Source: AC-49 sp963766605
Lineage (GTDB): Bacteria > Actinomycetota > Thermoleophilia > Solirubrobacterales > Solirubrobacteraceae
Reading direction: 5' to 3'
Assembly (NCBI GenBank): GCA_963766605.1
Contig: CAVYAT010000002.1
Coordinates: 186,001 to 250,000, forward strand
DNA: 64,000 nucleotides
The notes beneath the pieces are model-generated. The model saw only the letters and a program-made list of their open reading frames with translations, was not told the DNA's origin and did not search any database. The number at the start of each line of letters is the position of its first letter. Positions within the stretch are counted from its first letter, which is position 1. The translations under genes were made by a program, and so were the position numbers. Positions 31,587 through 39,537 of the stretch are shown here, piece by piece.

Positions 31587-32558
31587 ATGGCGGTCTACAT
31601 CGCGCGGCGCATCATGTGGGCGATCTTCGTCCTGCTGGCGATCAGCTTCCTGACGTTCGTGATCTTCTCGGTTCTGCCGTCGGCCGACCCGGTCGCGCTG
31701 CGCGCCGGGCGCAACGCGAGCCCCGAGGTCCAGCACGCGGTCCGTCACGCGCTCGGGCTCGACAAGCCGTGGTACACGCAGTACTGGATCCAACTCAAGG
31801 CGCTGGTCCTGCACTTCGACTTCGGCCACGACTACCTCAACGACACGTCGGTGCGCTCGGAGCTGTTCGATCGGTTGCCGGCCACGATCGGCCTGGTGAT
31901 CGGGGCGACGGTGCTGTGGCTGGCGATCGGGATCCCGATCGGGATCATGGCGGCGGTCCGTCATGGGCGCGCGAGCGACCGCGCGGCGACCGGCGGCTCG
32001 CTGCTGTTCATGTCCGCGCCGGCCTACTGGCTGGGGCTGGTCGGGCTGTTCCTGTTCGCCAAGGACATCGGGCTGATCCCGATCTTCGACGGGGCCGGCA
32101 GCTATCCGCAGAGCGGGAACCTGTTCACCGCCCCGGCGTCGGTCGCCCCGACGCTGTTCCTGCCGTGGCTCGTGCTGGCCGCCTCGATGGCCGGGATCTA
32201 CGCGCGCTTCATGCGTGCGAGCCTGATCGAGGTGCTCGGTGAGGACTACATCCGCACGGCGCGGGCCAAGGGCCTGCGCGAGCGCGACGTGATCTGGCGC
32301 CACGGGGTGCGCGCGGCGATCGCGCCCGTCGTGACGATCCTCGGCGTCGATCTCGGCGTGCTGCTCGGCGGCGCGATCCTGACCGAGACGGTGTTCGCGA
32401 TCCCGGGCATCGGGCAGCTGGCGCTCAACGCGATCGACGCCGGCAACCTGCCGGTGATCGAGGGGACAGTGCTCGTCGGCGCGTTGTTCATCGTCGTGCT
32501 GAACGTCGTCGTCGACATCGCGTACGCGTTCCTGGACCCGCGGGTGCGCTACCGATGA
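31587..32558 (+). CDS. ABC transporter permease, DppB/OppB type
   Basis: A 323-residue partner permease with six helices: N-terminal YIARRIMWAIFVLLAISFLTFVIF, the large periplasmic-side segment with DPVALRAGRNASPEVQHAVRHALGLDKPWYTQY, and the EAA-type loop DYIRTARAKGLRERDVIWRHGVRAA. The ATG at 31587 is preceded by GGGAGA at 8 bases. It follows dppC by 16 bases and overlaps the first ATPase gene (ATGA). The order C before B is less common than B before C. Confidence 0.93.
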   Translation: MAVYIARRIMWAIFVLLAISFLTFVIFSVLPSADPVALRAGRNASPEVQHAVRHALGLDKPWYTQYWIQLKALVLHFDFGHDYLNDTSVRSELFDRLPATIGLVIGATVLWLAIGIPIGIMAAVRHGRASDRAATGGSLLFMSAPAYWLGLVGLFLFAKDIGLIPIFDGAGSYPQSGNLFTAPASVAPTLFLPWLVLAASMAGIYARFMRASLIEVLGEDYIRTARAKGLRERDVIWRHGVRAAIAPVVTILGVDLGVLLGGAILTETVFAIPGIGQLALNAIDAGNLPVIEGTVLVGALFIVVLNVVVDIAYAFLDPRVRYR

Positions 32559-33634
32559 CGCTGCTCGAGGTGCGCGACCTGCGGGTCGGGTTCGTCGGCG
32601 ACGGCGCCGCGGTGTCGCGCGCGGTCGACGGCGTGTCGTTCTCGGTGCCGGCCGGCGGCGCGCTGGGGATCGTCGGCGAGTCGGGGTGCGGCAAGAGCGT
32701 CAGCGCGCTGGCGATCATGGGCCTGCTGCGCGAGGTCACCGCCGCGCGCGTCAGCGGCAGCGTGCAGTTCGAGGGCCGCGATCTGGTGACGGCGACGTCC
32801 GAGGAGCTGCGGGCGCTGCGCGGCGACCGGATCGCGATGGTGTTCCAGGACCCACTCTCGTCGCTGCATCCGCTCAAGCGCGTCGGCGACCAGGTGGCCG
32901 AGGCGATCGTCGCCCACCGCGGCGCCACGCGCGACGCCGCCCGCGCCCGCGTGACCGAGCTGTTCGAGCTGGTCGGTATCCCCGAGCCGGCCCGCCGGCG
33001 CCAGAGCTACCCGCACGAGCTGTCGGGCGGAATGCGACAGCGAGTGATGATCGCGATGGCGCTCGCCAACGAACCCGACCTGCTGATCGCCGACGAGCCG
33101 ACGACCGCGCTCGACGTGACCGTCCAGGCGCAGATCCTCGAGCTGCTGGCACGGCTGCGGGCCGAGCTCGGGATGGCGCTCGTGCTGATCACCCACGACG
33201 CGGGCGTCGTGGCCCAGGTCGTCGACGACGTCTGCGTCATGTACGCCGGGCGGATCGTCGAGCGCGCGCCCGCGGTGGCGCTGTTCGCGGCACCCCAGCA
33301 CCCCTACACCTGGGGCCTGCTCGGGGCGATCCCGCGCCTGGACCGCCCGCGCGGGGTCGACCTCGTGCCGATCGAGGGGCGCCCGCCGTCGCCGTCCGCG
33401 AGACCCGACGGTTGCGCGTTCGCGCCACGCTGCCCCTACGCGCGCCCGTCGCACTCGCGGATCGACCCGGCGTTGGAGTTCGTGGCCGGCGGCGTCCCGC
33501 ACGAGGTCGCGTGCCTGCTGCCGGAGCCGACGCGCGCCGCGCTGTGGTCGGAGCTGCGCGCCGGCGCCGAACCGGCTGCGGCGCGGGTCACCGCGGGGGT
33601 CGACGAGCTGCCCGAGCCGGAGGCGGCGCCATGA
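32555..33634 (+). CDS. ABC transporter ATPase, DppD/OppD type
   Basis: A 359-residue cytoplasmic ATPase. Walker A is GESGCGKS near residues 39-46, the Q-loop is MVFQDPLSSLHPLKRVG, the signature is LSGGMRQRVMIAMALA, Walker B is LLIADEPTTALD, and the H-loop is ITHD. The C-terminal oligopeptide/dipeptide extension has conserved cysteines (DGCAFAPRCPYA, VACLLPE) that may bind an Fe-S cluster as in other OppD proteins. ATGA overlaps on both sides tie it to the permease and the second ATPase. Confidence 0.94.
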   Translation: MTLLEVRDLRVGFVGDGAAVSRAVDGVSFSVPAGGALGIVGESGCGKSVSALAIMGLLREVTAARVSGSVQFEGRDLVTATSEELRALRGDRIAMVFQDPLSSLHPLKRVGDQVAEAIVAHRGATRDAARARVTELFELVGIPEPARRRQSYPHELSGGMRQRVMIAMALANEPDLLIADEPTTALDVTVQAQILELLARLRAELGMALVLITHDAGVVAQVVDDVCVMYAGRIVERAPAVALFAAPQHPYTWGLLGAIPRLDRPRGVDLVPIEGRPPSPSARPDGCAFAPRCPYARPSHSRIDPALEFVAGGVPHEVACLLPEPTRAALWSELRAGAEPAAARVTAGVDELPEPEAAP

Positions 33635-34641
33635 CCGCGCTGCTGGAGGTTCGCGACCTGGTCAAGCACTTCCCGGCGCGCACGGGCGCGGTGCGGCGCT
33701 CGTCGGACGTCGTGCACGCGGTCGACGGCGTGTCGTTCGATGTCGGTGAGGGCGAGACGCTCGGGCTGGTCGGCGAGTCGGGCGCCGGCAAGTCGACGGT
33801 CGCGCGGCTCGTCGCGCGTCTGATCGAGCCGACGGCCGGCTCGATCACCTTCGCGGGGCAGGACATCACGCGCGGCTCGCCGCGGCGGCTGGGCGGGCTG
33901 CGCCGCGACATCCAGATGATCTTCCAGGACCCGTACTCGTCGCTGAACCCGCGGCGCTCGGTCGGATCGATCATCGGCGAGCCGCTCGTCGTGCACGGCA
34001 TCGAGCGCGACGCTCGCGCGCGGCGCGCTGCGGTCGGCGAGCTGATGGAGCAGGTCGGGCTGGATCCCTCAGACCAGCACCGGCTGCCGGCCGAGCTGTC
34101 GGGCGGCCAGCGCCAGCGTGTCGGGATCGCGCGCGCGATCGCGCTGCGCCCGCGCCTGATCGTCGCCGACGAGCCGGTGTCGGCGCTCGACGTCTCGATC
34201 CAGGCGCAGATCCTCAACCTGCTCGAGCGGCTGCGCCGCGAGCTCGGCCTGACGATCGTCTTCATCGGCCACGACCTCGCGGTCGTGCGCCACGCCTGCG
34301 ACCGCGTCGCGGTGATGTACCTCGGCAAGTTGGTCGAGGTGGCGGACGCCGACGACCTGTACGCCAACCCGCGCCACCCCTACACATCGGCATTGCTGCA
34401 GGCCGTCCCGGTGCCCGACCCGACGCAGTCGATGGCCAAGCGCGCCGTGCTGGCCGGCGAGACGCCGTCGCCGATCGACCCGCCGACGGCCTGCCGCTTC
34501 CACACCCGCTGCCCGAAGTTCGTCGCCGGTCACTGCGACACCGACGAGCCGCCGCTGACCCCCCGCCGCAACGGCGGCCTCGTCGCCTGCCACTACCCCG
34601 AAGGGGGGTCAGACCCTCCCAACACTGTTAGCGGGGCCTGA
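33631..34641 (+). CDS. ABC transporter ATPase, DppF/OppF type
   Basis: A 336-residue second ATPase: Walker A GESGAGKSTVARL, Q-loop MIFQDPYSSLNPRRSVG, signature LSGGQRQRVGIARAIA, Walker B LIVADEPVSALD, H-loop IGHD. The C-terminal extension has CRFHTRCPKF and VACHYPE cysteines. The last ten residues (SDPPNTVSGA) lie past the usual family end and are encoded by an inverted-repeat sequence that also contains the stop. It converges with the P450 gene. No substrate-binding protein gene is in the window. Confidence 0.94.
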   Translation: MTALLEVRDLVKHFPARTGAVRRSSDVVHAVDGVSFDVGEGETLGLVGESGAGKSTVARLVARLIEPTAGSITFAGQDITRGSPRRLGGLRRDIQMIFQDPYSSLNPRRSVGSIIGEPLVVHGIERDARARRAAVGELMEQVGLDPSDQHRLPAELSGGQRQRVGIARAIALRPRLIVADEPVSALDVSIQAQILNLLERLRRELGLTIVFIGHDLAVVRHACDRVAVMYLGKLVEVADADDLYANPRHPYTSALLQAVPVPDPTQSMAKRAVLAGETPSPIDPPTACRFHTRCPKFVAGHCDTDEPPLTPRRNGGLVACHYPEGGSDPPNTVSGA

Positions 34642-34644
34642 CCC
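34606..34644. terminator. Inverted repeat over the dppF stop codon
   Basis: GGGTCAG (34606-34612) and CTGACCC (34638-34644) pair around a 25-base loop, with TGA in the right arm. The left part also forms the smaller palindrome GGGTC-A-GACCC. It lies between convergent dppF and P450 genes and may serve as a two-way terminator. Confidence 0.4.
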
Positions 34645-34667
34645 TCGGTATCGCGACGTTACGTGGC

Positions 34668-36086
34668 TTACGTGCGGCGGGTGACGCGGACGACGCCGCC
34701 GTCGCGCGGGATGATGGTGACATTGCGGTGGCGTTCGCGCTCGGGGCGCTGGTCGAGCGCCTCGAGGTCGGTGCGCCGCGCGATCGCGCGCATGACGATC
34801 CGCTGCTCGGCCATCGCCAGCGCGGCGCCCAGGCATCGGCGCGTGCCGCCGCCGAACGGGATCCACGTGTAGGTGCCGGGCGAGACGCCGAGGAAGCGCT
34901 CGGGGGCGAACGCGAACGGCTGCGGGTAGAGGTCCTCGCGGTGGTGCAGCAGCACGATCCCGATCGCGATGAACGTCCGCTCGGGGACGACATAGTCGCC
35001 GAGCTGCCACGCGCGCGTCGGCCGGCGCCCGATCAGCGGGATCACCGGGCGCACGCGCATCGTCTCGTGGATCGTCGCCTCGATGTACTCGTCGCCGGCG
35101 GCCTCGTGGTCGCCGCGGACCGCGTCGCGCAGGGCGTCGTAGGCGGCCGGTGTGCGGGTCAGGCGCTCGAACGCCCAGGCCAGCGTGTTGGCCGTTGTCT
35201 CGTGGCCGGCGAGCACGAGCGTCACCAGCTGGTCGCGGATGTCCTCGTCGTCCAGCGGCCGGCCGGCCTCGTCGGTCACCGACAGCAGCAGCGACAGGAT
35301 GTCGTTGCCGCGACGCTCCTGCGGGACCGCGCGGCGGTCGGCGATGACGCGGTAGTAGTGGCGGTTGCTCGCGTCGAGCAGCCTGCGCATCACGCCGCGT
35401 GGCTCGGGGGCGCCCATCTGCGCCAGCTCGAGCAGCGCCCAGGCGTGGCTCTCGGAGAACGACAGCAGGCGCCGGGTCGTGTCGCGCAGCGCGCGCTCGG
35501 GGCTGCCCAGTGCGGCCTCGCCCTCGACGCCGAAGATGCCGGCCATGATCACGTTGAGCGTGACGGCCTGCATGCGCTTGGCCATCGGCAACGTCTCGCC
35601 CGGCGTCCAGTGGTCGATCTCACGGTCGATCAGGTCCTCGATGACCTGTGCGTAGCGGGCGATCGCCTCGCCGTGGAACGGCGGCAGCAGCAGCTTGCGG
35701 CGGCTCAGATGCTCGGGGCCGTTGGCGGTCAGGACCGAGCGCGGGCCGAGCACGGGGCGCAGCGGCGACTCCGACGTGATCGACGGCACGAGCTCGGGCG
35801 GGGCGGTGAACAACGACTTGACGTGGTCGGGATGGCTGACGACGACGATCGGCTCGCCGTGGTTGGCGACCGGCCGGAAGGCGAAGGTCTCGCCGAGCTC
35901 GCGCTGCGCCCCGAACAGGAACGGCAGCGGGCGGGTGACAAAGCGCGCGGTCTGGATCGCCGCGGGCTGGGTGAGGACGGGCGGCATGCGGGGCGCCGGC
36001 GTGTCCTCCAGTGGACCGGCGGACGACGGCGCGGCGCGCTCTACGCGCGGGCCGCTCGCGGGCCGAGCAAGAGTTTGGGTCGACAT
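34668..36086 (-). CDS. Cytochrome P450
   Basis: A 472-residue heme monooxygenase. It has the proline-rich hinge region RMPPVLTQP, the C-helix HLSRRKLLLPPF, the I-helix oxygen-activation motif LVLAGHETTANTLAW, the K-helix E-x-x-R in ATIHETMRVRP, and the heme-binding loop WIPFGGGTRRCLGAALA with the thiolate Cys. There is no N-terminal membrane anchor, so it is soluble like most bacterial P450s. The ATG at 36086 is chosen because TACCGT (36095-36100, minus strand) is 8 bases upstream. The gene is divergent from a TetR repressor with an operator over the promoter. No redox partner is adjacent, and the substrate is unknown. Confidence 0.95.
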   Translation of the reverse strand: MSTQTLARPASGPRVERAAPSSAGPLEDTPAPRMPPVLTQPAAIQTARFVTRPLPFLFGAQRELGETFAFRPVANHGEPIVVVSHPDHVKSLFTAPPELVPSITSESPLRPVLGPRSVLTANGPEHLSRRKLLLPPFHGEAIARYAQVIEDLIDREIDHWTPGETLPMAKRMQAVTLNVIMAGIFGVEGEAALGSPERALRDTTRRLLSFSESHAWALLELAQMGAPEPRGVMRRLLDASNRHYYRVIADRRAVPQERRGNDILSLLLSVTDEAGRPLDDEDIRDQLVTLVLAGHETTANTLAWAFERLTRTPAAYDALRDAVRGDHEAAGDEYIEATIHETMRVRPVIPLIGRRPTRAWQLGDYVVPERTFIAIGIVLLHHREDLYPQPFAFAPERFLGVSPGTYTWIPFGGGTRRCLGAALAMAEQRIVMRAIARRTDLEALDQRPERERHRNVTIIPRDGGVVRVTRRT

Positions 36087-36090
36087 CGGA

Positions 36091-36118
36091 AAACACGGTA
36101 CCATGAAGTACCGAGTTT
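36091..36118. promoter_or_regulatory. TetR-type operator between P450 and tetR genes
   Basis: CGGTAC-CATGAA-GTACCG (36096-36113) is a perfect 6-6-6 inverted repeat. It extends to AAACACGGTAC...GTACCGAGTTT (36091-36118) with one mismatch per arm. It covers the proposed P450 -10 and lies 3 bases before the tetR start, so binding would block both genes. Confidence 0.75.
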
Positions 36119-36121
36119 GTC

Positions 36122-36757
36122 ATGGCGACGCCAGCAATCGACACCCCCCAGCGCCGCGGCGCCCGCGGCCCGCTCCCCGGCGATCACCGCCGCCGGCTGC
36201 TCGACGGGATGGCCTCCGCGGTTCGCCAACGGGGCTTCCAGCACACGACGCTGGCCGACGTCGTGCGCGAGGCGCGGGCGTCGCGGCGGACCTTCTACGC
36301 GCATTTCGCCGACCCCGTCGACTGCTACCTGGCGCTGCTGCAGGAGTTCAGCGACGACATCATGCGCGCGATCGCCGAGGCGATGGGCGGCGCCGGCACG
36401 GCGGCCGAGCGCCTGGACCGCGCGGTCGGCAGCTTCCTCGACGCACTGGAGCGCGACCCCCGCCTCACCCAGAGCTTCTTCAACGAACTGCACCTGACCG
36501 GCGATCGCGGCCGGCGGCTGAAGCAGTCGGTCAACGAACGCGCCGGTCGCATGATCCACCGCCTGGCCGACGATGCGCGGCTTCAGAACCCCGAGCTCGG
36601 CCTGCATCCGCTGTCGGTCGAGACGGCCCGAATGCTCGCGGCGGGGATCATGGAGATGGCGATGATCGTCCAGGAGGAGGGCCGGTCGCTGCGCAGCCTG
36701 CGCGCGACGGCGACGGCCCTGCTGCGCCGCGTGCTGCTGGCGCCCGAGGTCAGCTGA
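36122..36757 (+). CDS. TetR/AcrR-family transcriptional regulator
   Basis: A 211-residue repressor. The N-terminal helix-turn-helix spans about residues 22-68 (RRLLDGMASAVRQRGFQHTTLADVVREARASRRTFYAHF). The rest is a helical ligand-binding domain. It is divergent from the P450 gene, with a 28-base near-perfect palindrome in the 35-base gap. The simplest reading is a local repressor of the P450 and itself, released by a P450 substrate or product. A SHOCT protein gene follows 15 bases later. Confidence 0.93.
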   Translation: MATPAIDTPQRRGARGPLPGDHRRRLLDGMASAVRQRGFQHTTLADVVREARASRRTFYAHFADPVDCYLALLQEFSDDIMRAIAEAMGGAGTAAERLDRAVGSFLDALERDPRLTQSFFNELHLTGDRGRRLKQSVNERAGRMIHRLADDARLQNPELGLHPLSVETARMLAAGIMEMAMIVQEEGRSLRSLRATATALLRRVLLAPEVS

Positions 36758-36772
36758 CGGTTACATACAGCC

Positions 36773-37354
36773 ATGCAGTCGCTCGGCCTCCCGCGTGCCA
36801 AGATCCTCTATGCGGCGGGGTTCGGGCAGCGGACGCAGACGTCGGGGAGTTTCGATCTCGGCTACGCCGAGGAGGACGGCGGCTGCATCGAGGTCCGCAC
36901 CGCCCGCGGCGGCAAGATGGCCTACCGCTTCGGGCTGGAACACCTCACGCTGCGAGCCGGTGATGCGGGCGGGCGATCGTCGCGGCCGGCCGTCGAGATG
37001 GGTGACGGCGCGCTGGGCCTGCTCGACGCCGGCTGGCTCGCCGCGCGCAACCGTCGCTACGGCATGCTCACCCTGCGCCACGAGCATCCCGACCGCGCCG
37101 CCCGCGTGGTCATGCTCGGCTTCCGGCACCTCGCCGACGAGGACATCGCCGCCCGCGTGCACGATGCGCTGGCGGCGATCGCCGCGCGCGGGCTGTTGAC
37201 AGCCGAACAGGCTCAGCGCCTGGACCCGCCCGCGCCGGGGGCCGGCCTTGCCGCCTCGGTGTCCGACCTGCAGCAGCTCGTCGACCTGCATCGGGCCGGT
37301 CTGCTGACGGCCAAAGAGTTCGCCGCGGCCAAGGCGAAGCTGCTCGGCTCCTGA
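36773..37354 (+). CDS. SHOCT-domain protein of unknown function
   Basis: A 193-residue cytoplasmic protein. Residues 1-125 are a mixed alpha/beta domain I do not recognise (SFDLGYAEEDGGCIEVRTARGGKMAYRFGLEHL). The C-terminus DLQQLVDLHRAGLLTAKEFA followed by AAKAKLLG is a SHOCT (short C-terminal) oligomerisation domain. It follows tetR by 15 bases on the same strand and may share its transcript. It ends one base before the pentapeptide gene stop on the other strand. Confidence 0.75.
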   Translation: MQSLGLPRAKILYAAGFGQRTQTSGSFDLGYAEEDGGCIEVRTARGGKMAYRFGLEHLTLRAGDAGGRSSRPAVEMGDGALGLLDAGWLAARNRRYGMLTLRHEHPDRAARVVMLGFRHLADEDIAARVHDALAAIAARGLLTAEQAQRLDPPAPGAGLAASVSDLQQLVDLHRAGLLTAKEFAAAKAKLLGS

Positions 37355-37945
37355 CTAATCCGCCAGCACGCGCACGCCGAGCGCGTCGGCGAACACGTCG
37401 GCCGCTGCGAGAATGTCCGGCCACGGCATGCCGATGTGGCGCAGCGACTCCACGCCGCGCAGGCCGGTCAGCGTGCAGCCCCGCATCTCGCTGTTGCGCG
37501 CCGACGCGTCCATCAGGTCGACCTCGGACAGGTCGCAGCGCTCGAAGCGCACGTCGTGCAGCCGCGATCCCTGGAGGTCGGTCTGGGTCATCACGCAATC
37601 CGACAGCACGACGCGCGCCAGCGCCGCGCCGGCCAGCGACGCCAGGTCGATGCGGCAGTCGGCGAACACGACGTCGGTCAGGGCGCTGTCAGCCAGCGAC
37701 ACGCCGGTCAGCCGGCAGCCGCGCAGCAGGACGCGCGACAGCGTCGCGCCGTGCATCCGCGCGTTGGCGAGATTGCAGCGCAGCAGCTCGACGTCGGTGA
37801 CGGTGACGCCGCGCAGCTCGGCGCTGGCGTGATCGGCGCCCTCGACGCGCGCGTCGGTCCAACCGTCGGTCGCCGGCTGCGGTGACAGGTCGGGGCGCGA
37901 CGGCGCATGCGTCGGGCCGTCGACCGGTCGCTTGGCCGCCGCCAC
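37355..37945 (-). CDS. Pentapeptide-repeat protein
   Basis: A 196-residue protein. From about residue 45 to 165 it is built of A(D/N)LxX-type five-residue repeats (for example LLRCNLANARMHGATLSRVLL and LTDVVFADCRIDLASL), which fold as a right-handed quadrilateral beta-helix. Central positions are mostly Leu/Val/Ala. The last 30 residues are non-repeat. Some such proteins mimic DNA and protect gyrase, others have no known role. The GTG at 37945 follows the nitroreductase stop by 11 bases. Last gene of the seven-gene operon. Confidence 0.85.
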   Translation of the reverse strand: MAAAKRPVDGPTHAPSRPDLSPQPATDGWTDARVEGADHASAELRGVTVTDVELLRCNLANARMHGATLSRVLLRGCRLTGVSLADSALTDVVFADCRIDLASLAGAALARVVLSDCVMTQTDLQGSRLHDVRFERCDLSEVDLMDASARNSEMRGCTLTGLRGVESLRHIGMPWPDILAAADVFADALGVRVLAD

Positions 37946-37956
37946 GCCCGCCGCCT

Positions 37957-38469
37957 CTAGTCCAGGTAGACGGTCACGTCGGCGATCGCCGCGCGCTGCG
38001 GCACCGGCGGCTCCTGGCGCGCCGTGCCGAGGTACAGCAGCGCGACGAACCGCTCGTCGTCGCCGATCGAAAGCGCGGCCAGGCCTTCGGCGGTGCGCAG
38101 TACGCCCGGCGTGCGCCAATAGCCGCCCAGCCCGCGCTCGTGGGCGCCCAGCAGCACGATGTACGCCGCGCACGCGGTTGCCAGCAGGTCCTCTTCGTCG
38201 GCCACCGGGTCGTCCGGTGTGCGTACCGTGGTCACCGCGACGAGCGTCGGCGCGCGGCCGAGCTTGGCCGCCGCGTCGGGCCCCGCGGCGTGCTTCAGCC
38301 GCGCCAGCGCCTGCGGGCCGAGCACCCGGAAGCGCCACGGGTTGGTCAGGTGGTGGTTGGGAGCGAAGCGGGCAAGGTCGATCAGGGCGTCGAGCGTCTC
38401 GCGGTCGACGGGCTCGGGCCCGTAGGCCTTGTGCGTGCGACGGTCGCGGATCGCGTCCTCGACGCTCAT
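37957..38469 (-). CDS. Nitroreductase-family FMN protein
   Basis: A 170-residue flavoprotein of the NfsB/TdsD-like superfamily. It opens with the FMN phosphate-binding motif IRDRRTHKAYGPEPV and has PNHHLTNPWRFRV, a central LLATACAAYIVLLGAHERGLGGYWRTPG and a C-terminal FVALLYLGTARQEPPVPQR. At this size it is the short form, which reduces nitro groups, quinones or enones with NAD(P)H. The start overlaps the stop of the upstream unknown gene (ATGA). Confidence 0.9.
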   Translation of the reverse strand: MSVEDAIRDRRTHKAYGPEPVDRETLDALIDLARFAPNHHLTNPWRFRVLGPQALARLKHAAGPDAAAKLGRAPTLVAVTTVRTPDDPVADEEDLLATACAAYIVLLGAHERGLGGYWRTPGVLRTAEGLAALSIGDDERFVALLYLGTARQEPPVPQRAAIADVTVYLD

Positions 38470-39110
38470 TCCCCGTCCTCGTCATCTGCGTCGTCCTCGC
38501 CGTCGTCGTCGTAGAGCGATTCGCGCGCGAGCTCGGCACCGTCGTCGTCGTAGAGGTGGATGTCGAGCGTCTCGCCGCGGTAGTCGTCAGGCCCGACGAG
38601 CGTGAAGCGACCGTCGTCGATGTGGCACTGGTCGACCGTCGTGTCGCCGAGTTGCGCGGTGGCGATCGTCGCGCCGTCGATCGTCGGCCGGCCCCACACG
38701 ATCGTGATCGCGGCGACGTTCTCGTGCTCGCCGCGCCAGCCCCCGATCACCTCGTCGCAGAGATCGATCTTCCACTCGGGATGGGCGTCGGCGGTCTCGG
38801 GCGTGTAGTCGGCGGTCGTGTGGAAGTCCTGGGGGTCCTCGCCCTCGGGCACGACGAACGAGATGTAGCCGAACAGCTCGAGCTCGGCGCTCGTCGCCGC
38901 CGTCGCCGGGATGTACGTGCGGCCGAGGTACGTGCGGTCGGGATAGAAGATGACGTCGCCCGGCTCGCCGATCTCCTCACCCTCGTTCTCGAGCGCCAGG
39001 CAGGCGGCGAAGAACTCCTCGCGCAGCCGCTGCGCCCAGCGCCCGACGGGCGCCGTGTCCTGCGGCGGCTCGGCGGCGAAGCGGGGAACGGGCAGCGTCT
39101 CGGGTGGCAT
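38466..39110 (-). CDS. Acidic protein of unknown function
   Basis: A 214-residue cytoplasmic protein without signal peptide or membrane span. It has two recognisable halves. The first (WAQRLREEFFAACLALENEGEEIGEPGDVIFYPDRTYLGRTYIPAT) looks structured. The tail is very acidic (YDDDGEDDADDEDGE). I do not recognise the family. TAGCCT lies 7 bases before its ATG and overlaps the dtd stop. Its neighbours (dtd, nitroreductase) do not point to a role. Confidence 0.7.
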   Translation of the reverse strand: MPPETLPVPRFAAEPPQDTAPVGRWAQRLREEFFAACLALENEGEEIGEPGDVIFYPDRTYLGRTYIPATAATSAELELFGYISFVVPEGEDPQDFHTTADYTPETADAHPEWKIDLCDEVIGGWRGEHENVAAITIVWGRPTIDGATIATAQLGDTTVDQCHIDDGRFTLVGPDDYRGETLDIHLYDDDGAELARESLYDDDGEDDADDEDGE

Positions 39111-39117
39111 GGCGGGC

Positions 39118-39123
39118 AGGCTA
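39118..39123 (-). promoter_or_regulatory. Putative leaderless -10 (TAGCCT)
   Basis: TAGCCT on the minus strand is 7 bases before the ATG at 39110. Its TAG is the stop codon of dtd, so an internal operon promoter would start exactly at this junction. Confidence 0.4.
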
Positions 39124-39537
39124 TAGCTCCAGCAGCAGGGTGACGGGCCCGTCGTTGACCGACTCGACCTCCATGTGGGCGCCGAACACGCCGTGCTGGG
39201 CGTGCAGCGTCTCGCAGAAGCGCTCGTAGAGCGGCTGCGCCAGCTCGCCGGGCGCGGCGGCGACGAACGACGGGCGGTTGCCGCGCCGGGTGTCCGCGTA
39301 CAGCGTGAACTGGCTCACGCACAGCACCTGGCGCTGGCCGAGCGGCTCGTTCATACGCCCCTCGGCGTCGGCGAACACGCGCAGCGCGCCGACCTTCGCC
39401 GCCAGCCGGTCGCACGCCGCCTCGTCGTCGCCCGCTGCGACACCCAGCAACACCAGCAGCCCTTCCCCGATCTCAGCGACGAGGGTCCCATCGACGCGGA
39501 CGCTGGCCCGCGACACCCGCGTGACGACCGCCCTCAC
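39121..39537 (-). CDS. dtd: D-aminoacyl-tRNA deacylase
   Basis: A 138-residue DTD that removes D-amino acids (and glycine mischarged on tRNA-Ala) from tRNA. Conserved blocks are RAVVTRVSRASVRVDG, LLVLLGVAAGDDE, the SQFTLYADTRRGNRPSF catalytic segment with its Thr, and the cross-subunit NDGPVTLLLEL motif (GPVT). The GTG start overlaps the galT stop (GTGA). It is full length. Confidence 0.96.
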   Translation of the reverse strand: MRAVVTRVSRASVRVDGTLVAEIGEGLLVLLGVAAGDDEAACDRLAAKVGALRVFADAEGRMNEPLGQRQVLCVSQFTLYADTRRGNRPSFVAAAPGELAQPLYERFCETLHAQHGVFGAHMEVESVNDGPVTLLLEL

